Positions 27,715 through 35,268 of a DNA stretch of 35,268 nt are shown here, in pieces (position 1 is the first letter of the stretch; the number at the start of each line of letters is the position of its first letter). Under the pieces are notes generated by a model. That model was not told the DNA's origin. It was given only the letters and a program-made list of their open reading frames with translations, and did not search any database. Origin of the DNA: Candidatus Methylomirabilota bacterium (lineage in GTDB: Bacteria > Methylomirabilota > Methylomirabilia > Rokubacteriales > CSP1-6). Location: NCBI GenBank assembly GCA_036002485.1, contig DASYTI010000143.1:1-35268 (forward strand). The letters run 5' to 3'. Made by a program: the position numbers and the translations under genes.

Positions 27715-29981
27715 CAGGCGGTCCCCACGGGTGGCGCGCTCTCCACGGCCGCCGCCGCGGCCAGCCGGCCCACGGGCAGCTCGAGCACGAAGCGCGTGCC
27801 CTGTGGCGTGGCGTCCTCGACCCAGATCGTGCCGCCGTGATCGGTGACGATCTGGTGCACGATGGGCAGACCCAGGCCCGTGCCACTGGCCTTGGTGGAG
27901 AAGTAGGGCAGGAAGAGCCGCTCCTTGTCGTCGGCGGGGATGCCGGGGCCGTCGTCGGCCACCACGATGCGGGCCCGGCGGCTCTCCGGCAGCCAGATGG
28001 TCTCCACGGAGACCTGCCCCGTGCCGCTGACCGCCTCCACCGCATTGTCGACGAGGTTGAGCACGGCTCGTTTGATCTGGTCGGGATCCACGTCCACGGG
28101 CGGCATGTCGGGCGAGAAGGAGGACTTGATGGCAAGCTCAGGATGCGATTCGCGGTAGAGCACGACCACGCCCTCGAGCAGGCGCCCGAGATCGGTCTCC
28201 TTGGGCTGGAGGGCGGGCATGCGCGCGAAGCGGGAGAACTCGTCCACGAGCTGCTTGAGCCCTTCCACCTCCTCGACGATGGTGGCCGTCGCTTCTTCGA
28301 GCAGGCGCTTGTCCTCGGGGCTCCGATTGGTGGACAGCCGCCGGCGCAGCCGCTGGGCGGAGAGCTGGATGGGGGTGAGCGGGTTCTTGATCTCGTGCGC
28401 GATGCGCTGGGCGACCTCGCGCCAGGCGGCCAGGCGCTGGGCCTTCAGGAGCTCCGTGAGGTCGTCGAAGACCAGCACCATGCCCAAGTACTTTCCGTCG
28501 GGCCCCTTGAGGGCGGTCGCCGAGGCCAGGAGGGTCACCGCGTGTCCTTCGCGGCGCAGATGGACCTCGCGCTCCAGCGTGCCCTCGCGCAGGCGGTTCA
28601 TGCGCTGGATGAGGGCACCGATCTCCGCGTGGAGCGGGGTGCGCAGCACGGCGGAGCCGGGCTGGCCGAGGGCCGTCGCCCCGGTGACGCCGAGCATGCG
28701 CTCGGCGGCGCCGTTGATGGTCGTGATGTGGCCCGCGGGATCGAGGGAGAGCACGCCTGTGGCCACCGCCTCGAGCACGGTCTCGGTATAGTGCCGGCGC
28801 TGCTCCACCTCCTCGTGCTTGGCCTGGAGGTCGCGATAGGTCTCGCGCAGCTTGGTCTGCGAGGAGGCGAGGTCGGCCGTCATCCGGTTGAAGGAGTCGA
28901 CGAGGATGCCGATCTCGTCGTCGGCGCGCACCTGGACCCGGTAGTCGAGATTGCCCGCGGCCACCGCCCGCGTGCCCTCGGCCAGCATCTGCACCGGCTC
29001 CGTGATGCCCCGGGCCAGGTAGAGACCGAACCACGTCGCCGAGAAGACGATGAGGAGCGTCAAGAACGAGAAGATCAGGATGTACGTTCCCTTGAGCGGT
29101 TGCTTGAGAAGCTTGCTCTGCTTGTAGTCCTGGAAGGCCTGGCTGATGCCCCGCAGCCTCGTCTCCAGGCGCTGCGGCACGTAGCTGCCCACGACCAGGG
29201 TCCCCACCACGGACTTCTCGCCGCGGATGGGCACGATGGCCTGGATCATGTCGCCCTGCTCGAGCTCGTGGACCGTGGTCACCTCCTGCCCCGCGAGCGC
29301 TTGCCGCAGCTGCTCCCGGTTGACCGAGCGCGTGAGCACCGAGGCGAGCCCCGGATCCTTGGCGTGGACCACGGCCACGCCGCCCCGGTTGAAGACGGTG
29401 ACGGCGGCGAGCCCCAGGCGCTCCTGCTGGCCGTTCAGATAGGTCGTCAGGACCGGTCGCTGGGCGAGGCCCATGAAGCCTTCGCGGGAGACGACGTCGG
29501 CCATGTAGCGCGCGTGGCGCAGCACCAGGGCCTCCTGGCCCTGGTAGTACGTTTGCGCCACCTCTAGCGCAAGATCGAGGGGCCGCTCGACCTGCGGCTT
29601 GAACCATTGATCGATCGCCTTGTTGATGATGTTCGACCCGATGAAGACGATGAGGATGGCCGGAAAGAGGGCCAGGGAGATGAAGGCGAGGACGAGCTTG
29701 GCCTTGAAGCGCGAACCCAGGACCTTCTGCTTTCTCTCGAAGAAGAGCTTGACGAGATTGCGGAAGAGCAGGACCACGAGCAAGAGGAAGACGATCAGAT
29801 TGAGATTGAAGAGAGCGAAGACCCCCAGATTCCAGGCCAGCGGCACGTCCGGGGCGTGGATCCAGACCCGGAAGCCCCACCACGCCGCGATGAGCAGGGT
29901 GAGAGCGCCCAGGACCAGCACGACGTTGCGCCGGCGCCTGCCGCGCTCGTCTACCGGCTCCCCGCGGGTGAGGGGGCTCAC
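27714..29981 (-). CDS. ntrY: NtrY-like membrane histidine kinase
   Basis: The 755-residue kinase has several N-terminal membrane segments (19-35, 52-74, 96-116), a periplasmic sensor region of about 180 residues, another membrane segment (299-322), a HAMP linker (323-375), a coiled coil (DLQAKHEEVEQRRH), a PAS domain (400-510) and the kinase core. The phosphorylated His529 lies in QRIAHEIKNPLTPIQLSAQR, the NtrY form of the H-box; the ATPase has NLVDNAVEAV (N-box), DDGPGIP and GTGLGLPI. The start is GTG overlapping the DUF4390 stop (GTGA). It should phosphorylate the NtrX-like protein encoded next. The signal is unknown. Confidence 0.95.
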
Positions 29982-30577
29982 TGGCGCCTCGTCGGGGTGA
30001 GCAACGGTGACTGCACCCAGTCGGTCTCGGCCGCCTCCCCGTTGAAGCGGGCGAGCCAGGTGTTGACGCCATTGAGGGAGACGGCGGCGCGGAGGCGCAC
30101 GAAATAGAGCTCGCGCGGGTCGAGGGAGGCGTCGGGGGCGAGCTTGCCCACGCGGAGCTCGGAGACCACGCGCTGGGCCTCGCGGAGCTGCTTGCTGACG
30201 AAGAGCTCGCGCTCCTCTCCCGCCGTCGAGGCGACCTTGTACTCCTTGGTGGCCGGGTTATAGGTGAGCTGGCGATCGATGGTCCGCGACTGGATGAGCC
30301 GGTTGCGGAATCGCTGCTGCCAGAGCTCGACCACGAAGCGCACGTGCACGGGCACGCCGCTGTGCAGGCTCTCGTGCAGGTCGGCGGGCACGGCGCCCAG
30401 GAGCACGCCCTGGACGGTAACGTCGAAGTCGTTCAGGAAGACCGAGAGGCCGGTGATGCGGAGGTCACTCTGGGCTCGGGAAACCGCGGGGGGCAGGCAG
30501 AGCAGGAGCAGCAGCAGGGCGACCAGGGCGATCACCCGCGGGCGCGTCGAGCGGGTCAGGATGGTTGATCTACGCAT
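29978..30577 (-). CDS. DUF4390 exported protein upstream of ntrYX
   Basis: The 199-residue product has an N-terminal hydrophobic signal (VIALVALLLLLLCLPPAVSR, 15-34, cut probably near SRAQ). The mature part, LRITGLSVFLNDFDVTVQGV then VRFVVELWQQRFRNRLIQSR and LYFVRLRAAVSLNGVNTW, matches DUF4390, a periplasmic family often found just before NtrY-like kinases. No function is established that I know of; the constant position suggests it assists sensing by the kinase. Its stop overlaps the ntrY GTG. There is no clear ribosome site; a TATAAT box lies 14 bases before the ATG. Confidence 0.88.
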   Translation of the reverse strand: MRRSTILTRSTRPRVIALVALLLLLLCLPPAVSRAQSDLRITGLSVFLNDFDVTVQGVLLGAVPADLHESLHSGVPVHVRFVVELWQQRFRNRLIQSRTIDRQLTYNPATKEYKVASTAGEERELFVSKQLREAQRVVSELRVGKLAPDASLDPRELYFVRLRAAVSLNGVNTWLARFNGEAAETDWVQSPLLTPTRRQ

Positions 30578-30591
30578 AGGCCGGGCACGCC

Positions 30592-30597
30592 ATTATA
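30592..30597 (-). promoter_or_regulatory. -10 box for the DUF4390-ntrYX-liv transcript
   Basis: A perfect TATAAT on the minus strand ends 14 bases before the DUF4390 ATG. No good -35 is visible at 16-18 bases upstream, where the sequence is a GC-rich dyad (CCCGGGCTGGCCCG). A start about 7 bases downstream of the box would leave a leader of only about 8 nt. Confidence 0.5.
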
Positions 30598-30690
30598 TCG
30601 TCGGGCCAGCCCGGGAGCTTGAGAAGTCCAGGCGGGACTACGGGGCGGCGAGGAAGCCTGGCTAGCCTGGACTATTAGCGAGACAACGCC

Positions 30691-30824
30691 ACCCTCACCC
30701 AGCCCTCTCCCTCTTCGAGGGAGAGGGATTCATTTTTTGATCCCTCGCCCCCGGAAGGGGAGGGGGCCGCGGTTCGAGCTGAAGGGCGAAGCCCTGAGGG
30801 CGAGGGCTGAGTAGATAAGGGGGA
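30691..30824 (+). repeat. Palindromic repeat family, copy 3, in the 30578-30862 intergenic stretch
   Basis: Hairpins at 30703-30727 (CCCTCTCCCTC/GAGGGAGAGGG) and about 30742-30766, then CCGCGGTTCGAGCTGA, the dyad GGGCGAAGCCC, and GCGAGGGCTGAGTAGATAAG. This is the same order as copies 1 and 2, slightly shorter and more diverged. It follows the lpxC stop and precedes the DUF4390 promoter region; no gene is apparent in the stretch. Confidence 0.8.
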
Positions 30825-30862
30825 GGCCAGGATACGGTACGCGCGCTCGTGAATAATTCGGG

Positions 30863-31780
30863 CTAGAGAGCGGCGATGCCCGCCTGCGGGGAAAGTTCCC
30901 CGCCGGGCACGAAGGTCGCCGGGTGAATCCGGGAACGGCTGGTGCGCGGACGGCGCTCGGCGGCGAAGGCCCGTCTCACGGCCGCGGCAAGCTCGTGGTT
31001 GAGGGCGTGCCCCCCGTTCTTGCCGGTGACGTGCGCGCAGAGCGGCCGCCCCAGCAGGTGGAGATCGCCTACCAGGTCGAGGATCTTGTGGCGGACGAAC
31101 TCATCCTCGAAGCGGAGGCTGTCGTTGAGGACGGCGCGCTTGCCGACCACCACCGCATTGTCGAGCGAGCCCCCACGGGCCAGCCCGTTCTTCCTCATCG
31201 TCGGCACGTCCTTGAGGAAGCCGTAGGTGCGCGCCGCCGCCAGCTCGTCCACGAAGGCGGCTTCCGTCACCTCGAGGGATACGATTTGCTGGCCGATGAC
31301 GGGATGGGGATTGTCGAGCGTGTAGGTGATGCGGAAGGACTCCGACGGCGTGATCTCGAGCCAGCGGTGGCCGTCGCCCACCCGGATGGGCCCGCGCACG
31401 ACGAGGGGCCGGCGCGGGGCGGGAAGCAGCGCGGCGCCGGCCGAGTAGAGGAGATCCACGAATGGCTTGGCGCTGCCATCGAGGGCCGGGACCTCCTCCG
31501 CGTTGACGTCCACGACCAGATTGTCGATGCCGAGCGCGGCCGCGGCCGCCATGAGGTGCTCGATGGTGCGCACGCGGACGCCGAAGGCTCCCACCGTGGT
31601 CGCCGCGCGCCCATCGACGACGTGCTCGATGTCAGCGGGGACCAGGGTGCCGTCGGCTGCGCGGAAGAGAATGCCGGTGTCGGCGGCGGCCGGAGTAAGC
31701 GTGAGCTGAACCGGCTCGCCTGAGTGGAGACCTATACCTTCTACACTGACCTTCCGTCTGATGGTTCGCTGAAGGTCCAT
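30863..31780 (-). CDS. lpxC: UDP-3-O-acyl-N-acetylglucosamine deacetylase
   Basis: LpxC is the zinc-dependent first committed step of lipid A synthesis and marks the organism as LPS-bearing. The 305 residues start MDLQRTIRRKVSVEGIGLHS. Zinc ligands are His75 in TIEHLMAAAAALGIDN and His231/Asp235 in EFVRHKILDLVGDLHLLG; His258 in GGHALNH is the probable acid catalyst, and ARTYGFLKD is the family's RTFGF-like loop. I chose the ATG at 31780, the usual family start; the frame is open upstream to 31870 but does not look like LpxC. The 179 bases between it and rsmE show no gene and no strong promoter. Confidence 0.96.
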   Translation of the reverse strand: MDLQRTIRRKVSVEGIGLHSGEPVQLTLTPAAADTGILFRAADGTLVPADIEHVVDGRAATTVGAFGVRVRTIEHLMAAAAALGIDNLVVDVNAEEVPALDGSAKPFVDLLYSAGAALLPAPRRPLVVRGPIRVGDGHRWLEITPSESFRITYTLDNPHPVIGQQIVSLEVTEAAFVDELAAARTYGFLKDVPTMRKNGLARGGSLDNAVVVGKRAVLNDSLRFEDEFVRHKILDLVGDLHLLGRPLCAHVTGKNGGHALNHELAAAVRRAFAAERRPRTSRSRIHPATFVPGGELSPQAGIAAL

Positions 31781-31959
31781 GTCCGGCGGCAGTACTAGCA
31801 ATCGAGGTGCCACGGGTGGAGGATAGCCGCAAGATACCGACTTGACGGCGTTCTTTCTCCTCCGCCCCAACCGGCTATACGCGCTGCCGTTGCATGGATC
31901 ACACGGCCTGCAGCCCTGCTTGTCTCATTTCCGCATCGATTGAGATCGGAGTCCGCTCT

Positions 31960-32706
31960 TCACGGGGCGCCCCCGGTGAGATCGCCATACCTGGATTGCA
32001 GAAGGGCCAGTCCCACGGGCCCGGCGGTCTCGGTTCTCAAGATGCGCGGCCCGAGGCCACCGACAATGGCCCCGGTCCGGCGGAGCGCCGCGACCTCTTC
32101 GTCGCCCAGGCCGCCCTCGGGACCCACGACGAGCGTGACACGGGGGCAGGGGGGAGGCGGCAGCTGCGGGCCCAGCGGCTCGGGCGCCCCCTCCCACAGA
32201 CAGACGAGCAGACCGGAGGGCCCGCTCTGCGCGAGCCACGGGACGAGGCCCACGGGGGAAGCGACTTCGGGAATAATGCCGCGGCCGCTCTGCTTGGCCG
32301 CCTCCTTGGCCACGCGCTGCCAGCGCGAGAGGCGGGAGCCCGTGCGCCCCGGCTCCATGCGCACGACGGTACGCGCGGTGATGAGGGGAACGATACGCGC
32401 GGCGCCGAGCTCGGTGGCCATGCGGATGATCCCCTCCATCTTGTCGCCTTTCGGAATGCCCTGGGCGAGCACGAGGCGGCAGGGTGACTCGCTCGCTCGC
32501 TCCTCGCGCGCGAGGACAGTGCCCTCGGCGCCGCGCGGTCCCACCCGCTCGATCCGTACCGTCAATACGCCGCCGGCTCCGTCTATCGCCTCCACCACCG
32601 CGCCGGCGCCGAGTCGCAGCACGCGCGTGAGGTGACGGCTCTCCTGCGCGTCGAAGGCGACGTGGGCGCCCGAGACGGCCTCGGGGCGGATGTGAAAGCG
32701 GCTCAC
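31960..32706 (-). CDS. rsmE: 16S rRNA (uracil-1498-N3)-methyltransferase
   Basis: RsmE methylates U1498 of 16S rRNA. The 248-residue protein has the N-terminal PUA-like part (SRFHIRPEAVSGAHVAFDAQ, ESRHLTRVLRLGAG) and the SPOUT knot at the C-terminus (VTLVVGPEGGLGDEEVAAL, LGPRILRTETAGPVGLALLQ), including the conserved LRTETA. LAQGIPKGDKMEGIIRMATE is typical of the family. The start is GTG, overlapping the prmA stop as GTGA. It is the last gene of the grpE operon. Confidence 0.95.
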   Translation of the reverse strand: MSRFHIRPEAVSGAHVAFDAQESRHLTRVLRLGAGAVVEAIDGAGGVLTVRIERVGPRGAEGTVLAREERASESPCRLVLAQGIPKGDKMEGIIRMATELGAARIVPLITARTVVRMEPGRTGSRLSRWQRVAKEAAKQSGRGIIPEVASPVGLVPWLAQSGPSGLLVCLWEGAPEPLGPQLPPPPCPRVTLVVGPEGGLGDEEVAALRRTGAIVGGLGPRILRTETAGPVGLALLQSRYGDLTGGAP

Positions 32707-33584
32707 GGAGCGCCCGCCCGCAGCCGGAGCCCGGACCATCCCTCGATCACGAGCCGCTCCTCGAGCGCGAAGCCGGCGCCCCCGAGCGCCTCGATCACCT
32801 CGGCGTCCTCGTGCTCCAGGATGCCGCCCAGGATGAGCTGGCCACCGGGCGCGACGAGTCGCCGGTAGCGCGGGGCCAGGGCCAGGTGGGTGTGGGCGAG
32901 GAGATTGGCCAGAACGAGCGGGAAAGGAAGCCGATCGTGGAGCAGCTCGGGGCCGGCCAGGAGAAGATCGAGGCGGTCGGGGCAATCGTTCAGCGTAGCA
33001 TTGCGGCGCGCGGCGGCGATGGCGTCGGGGTCGATGTCGAGACCCAGCACCCGCTCGGCGCCAAGCTTGAGGCAGGCCACGGCGAGGATGCCCGTGCCCG
33101 TGCCGATGTCGAGGACCAGGGCCGGCGGCCGCTCGCCGATCGCCTCGTCCAGCAAGGCCAGGCATCCTTCCGTGCTGCCGTGATGGCCGGTGCCGAAGGC
33201 GCGCCCCGGCTCGATGACGATGGTGACTCGGCCGGGCGCCTCGGCGGACTCCCAGGACGGGCGCACCCAGAGCCGGCGTCCGATCGCGCGGGGCGGGAAG
33301 GACTGCTGCCAGGCGCTGGCCCAGGCCTCCTCGACGAGCGGGGCGATCTCGATCTCGCCCTTCGCGGTCGCGAAGCCGAGGGCCCTGAGCTCGGCCGCAT
33401 AGGCGGCCACGCCGGCCATGAGTCCGGTCGATGAGGCGCTGTCAGGAAAGAAGGCGCGGACCCGAGGCGGGTCCGCCGGACCCTCTTCCTCGACGACGCC
33501 GAGGGCACCCTGCTCCCACAGGAAGTTCGTGAACCCTTCGGCGGTGTCGGGCGAGGTTGGGACGGTCAGCTGCCAGAAGCCCAT
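32703..33584 (-). CDS. prmA: Ribosomal protein L11 methyltransferase
   Basis: PrmA trimethylates L11. The 293-residue product matches the family in size, with an N-terminal L11-recognition domain (MGFWQLTVPTSPDTAEGFTN) and a SAM-binding Rossmann domain: PGRAFGTGHHGSTEGCLALL, then VLDIGTGTGILAVACLKLGA and the acidic strand end VLGLDIDPDA. The catalytic NL motif is VLANLLAHTHLALAP. The start is the ATG at 33584 with AGGAG 11 bases upstream; the longer open frame is a shadow of dnaJ. It sits 41 bases after dnaJ. Confidence 0.96.
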   Translation of the reverse strand: MGFWQLTVPTSPDTAEGFTNFLWEQGALGVVEEEGPADPPRVRAFFPDSASSTGLMAGVAAYAAELRALGFATAKGEIEIAPLVEEAWASAWQQSFPPRAIGRRLWVRPSWESAEAPGRVTIVIEPGRAFGTGHHGSTEGCLALLDEAIGERPPALVLDIGTGTGILAVACLKLGAERVLGLDIDPDAIAAARRNATLNDCPDRLDLLLAGPELLHDRLPFPLVLANLLAHTHLALAPRYRRLVAPGGQLILGGILEHEDAEVIEALGGAGFALEERLVIEGWSGLRLRAGAP

Positions 33585-33625
33585 GGATCCAGGAACTCCT
33601 ACCGCAGGCCTCGTGCCGTCTGCCT

Positions 33626-34720
33626 TCAGCCGCCGAAGAGCTTCTTCATCCGCTCGAGGAAGGAAGCGAGGAGGGGACCCGACGACTCCTTTGAAACCTC
33701 CCGGAGCTCCTCGAGGATCTGCCGCTCGCGCGCGCTCAGCTTCGCGGGTACCTCGACCACGACTTCGTAGATGGCATTGCCGCGGCCGCGCCCCCGCAGG
33801 TGGGGCATGCCCTTGCCCTTGATGAAGAGGCGCTGGCCCGGCTGGGTGCCCGCGGGCACGTGGAGCCGCGCCTTGCCGTCGAGGACGGGCACGTCGACCT
33901 CGTCTCCCAGGCACACCTGCGGATACGTCAACGGCAGCGCGCAGACGAGATCGGCGCCCTGGCGCACGAAGATCTCGTGCGGGCGGACATGGAGCAGCAC
34001 GTAGAGATCGCCCGCGGGGCCACCGGCGAGCCCGCCTTCGCCCTCCCCGGTGAGGCGGAGCTGATTGCCGTCCTCGACGCCGGGCGGGATGGTGACCTTG
34101 AGGAGCTTCTCGCGCGCCACGCGTCCCTCGCCCTTGCAGCTCGTGCAGGGGTGGCGGTTGATGCGGCCCGCGCCCGCGCAGGCCGGGCAGGGCCTCGCCA
34201 CGGTGAGGAAGCCCTGCGAGAAGCGGACCTGCCCCTGCCCGCGGCAGGTGGCGCAGACTTCCGGCGTGGTGCCCGTCTCCTGTCCCGAGCCGTCGCATGT
34301 CTCGCAGGTCTCGTGGCGCGGGATCTGGACCTTGGTCTCCGTCCCGCTGGCCGCCTCCTCGAGCGAGATCTCCAGACGGTACTGGAGGTCCTGGCCGCGC
34401 CGCGCGCGGGTGCGCCGGCCTCCGCCGCTGCCTCGGAAGAATCCCTCGAAGAGGTCCTCGAAGATGGAGCCGAAGCCCGCCTCGAATCCGGAGGGGGTGG
34501 CGCCCACGCTGCCGAAGCGATCGTACTGCGCGCGCTTCTCGGGATCAGACAGCACGCTGTAGGCCTCGCTGACTTCCTTGAAGCGCGCCTCGGCGGCGGG
34601 ATTGCCGGGATTCTTGTCGGGATGGAACTGCCGGGCGAGGGTGCGGTAGGCCTTCTTGAGCTCGGCGTCATCGGCGTCGCGCCCGACGCCGAGGATGGTG
34701 TAGAAGTCCCGGGCCGCCAC
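33626..34720 (-). CDS. dnaJ: Chaperone DnaJ
   Basis: DnaJ delivers unfolded clients to DnaK and stimulates its ATPase. The 364 residues are complete: J domain 1-68 with the HPD motif (HPDKNPG), a Gly/Phe-rich linker (75-105), a zinc domain with four CxxCxGxG repeats ([32 protein letters not shown]) and the C-terminal substrate-binding domain ([22 protein letters not shown]). The GTG start shares one base with the grpE stop (TAGTG). No dnaK lies in the window, so it is either elsewhere or beyond the edge. Confidence 0.97.
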   Translation of the reverse strand: MAARDFYTILGVGRDADDAELKKAYRTLARQFHPDKNPGNPAAEARFKEVSEAYSVLSDPEKRAQYDRFGSVGATPSGFEAGFGSIFEDLFEGFFRGSGGGRRTRARRGQDLQYRLEISLEEAASGTETKVQIPRHETCETCDGSGQETGTTPEVCATCRGQGQVRFSQGFLTVARPCPACAGAGRINRHPCTSCKGEGRVAREKLLKVTIPPGVEDGNQLRLTGEGEGGLAGGPAGDLYVLLHVRPHEIFVRQGADLVCALPLTYPQVCLGDEVDVPVLDGKARLHVPAGTQPGQRLFIKGKGMPHLRGRGRGNAIYEVVVEVPAKLSARERQILEELREVSKESSGPLLASFLERMKKLFGG

Positions 34721-35241
34721 TAGGACGGGTCGGGGGCCATGGCCACGGTGACCATGGCGGGGCGGAGCACGCGCCCGTTGAGGGCGTAGCCGCGGGCCGT
34801 CTCGTCCACCACCGTGCCCTCGGGGGCGCCTGGTCCGGCGGGCACGCGCGCCACGGCCTCGTGTCGCTCGGGGTCGAAGGGCTGGCCGACCGAGGCGAAC
34901 GGCGTCACCCCGACCTTTTCGAGGACGCGCAGCAGCTCGCGCTGAATCAGCTCGACGCCGGAGACGACGGCGGCGGCGCCGGGCTCGCTCCGCGCGGCGA
35001 GGAGGGCCCGCTCGAAATTGTCGAGCACGGGCAGGAGCTCGCGCACGAGCGACTCGGTGGCATAGCGCGTGTAGTCCTCGCGCTCGCGCGCCGCGCGCTT
35101 CTTGGCATTGTCGAACTCGGCGACGGCCCGCAGATAGCGGTCGCGTTGCTCGTCGGCCTCCCGGGTCTTGGCCTCCAGCGCCTCGCGGAGCTTCTGGATC
35201 TCGTCTTCGGCGGTCGGGAACAGCTCGTCGGCGTCAGTCAT
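34720..35241 (-). CDS. grpE: Nucleotide exchange factor GrpE
   Basis: GrpE releases ADP from DnaK. The 173-residue protein has a long N-terminal coiled coil ([20 protein letters not shown] region, 15-70) and the beta domain with [13 protein letters not shown] and [16 protein letters not shown]. It is the first gene of the visible grpE-dnaJ-prmA-rsmE run. There is no clear ribosome site before the ATG at 35241. An extended -10 (TGCTATACT) ends nine bases upstream, so the mRNA may be leaderless or the gene may be read from an upstream hrcA outside the window. Confidence 0.95.
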   Translation of the reverse strand: MTDADELFPTAEDEIQKLREALEAKTREADEQRDRYLRAVAEFDNAKKRAAREREDYTRYATESLVRELLPVLDNFERALLAARSEPGAAAVVSGVELIQRELLRVLEKVGVTPFASVGQPFDPERHEAVARVPAGPGAPEGTVVDETARGYALNGRVLRPAMVTVAMAPDPS

Positions 35242-35250
35242 GATACAGAA

Positions 35251-35259
35251 AGTATAGCA
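35251..35259 (-). promoter_or_regulatory. Possible extended -10 promoter of grpE
   Basis: The minus strand reads TGCTATACT, an extended -10 box, ending nine bases before the grpE ATG. The -35 region would lie at or beyond the window end. No CIRCE inverted repeat (TTAGCACTC type) is visible in the available bases. Confidence 0.4.
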
Positions 35260-35268
35260 GACACCCCC

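Noticed and set aside
31781-31959. Possible tRNA or small RNA between rsmE and lpxC
   Set aside because: I could find no cloverleaf, T-loop motif or clear terminator on either strand.

Overview
The window is GC-rich DNA from a Gram-negative bacterium: LpxC makes lipid A, and there is a periplasmic binding protein with a signal peptide. GC content, frequent GTG starts, the zinc-ribbon/cyclase/ATPase/TPR regulator and Liv-type transport suit a Rokubacteria/Methylomirabilota-like soil lineage. That placement is inference, because no rRNA or other decisive marker is present. All but one of the clear genes lie on the minus strand, packed with 1- and 4-base stop/start overlaps.

Region 1 (1-867): the 5' part of a zinc-ribbon + GAF protein running off the left edge, then an intergenic stretch holding one copy of a palindromic repeat family.

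Region 2 (868-10246, minus): a complete pyrimidine operon read right to left: promoter, PyrR-type attenuator with a short leader ORF, pyrR, pyrB, pyrC, carA, an unknown 88-residue gene, carB, pyrF, pyrE and an hpt-like gene with an altered active-site loop. pyrD is not in the window.

Region 3 (10356-13715, plus): one 1119-residue signalling protein with a double zinc ribbon, class III nucleotide cyclase domain, AAA-type ATPase and TPR-like repeats. Convergent with it are two small minus-strand ORFs and an orphan ATP-grasp gene (13707-15182).

Region 4 (15236-30577, minus): about 15 kb that could be one transcript. In order of transcription: a DUF4390 protein, an NtrY-like kinase, an NtrX-like sigma-54 activator, livK, livH, a livM-livG fusion, livF, three subunits resembling oxamate carbamoyltransferase (DUF2877, FdrA-like, DUF1116) with a separate 57-residue module between the last two, a cytosine-deaminase-like amidohydrolase, a 38-codon ORF and a class III CoA-transferase. 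My reading is a nitrogen-responsive uptake and breakdown pathway for an amide or ureide compound yielding carbamoyl phosphate. This is the most interesting system in the window; the substrate is unknown.

Region 5 (30578-35268): a second intergenic repeat copy, lpxC, and grpE-dnaJ-prmA-rsmE as a heat-shock/translation-modification operon. A third repeat copy lies inside the livM-livG fusion and is read in frame as the linker between the two domains.
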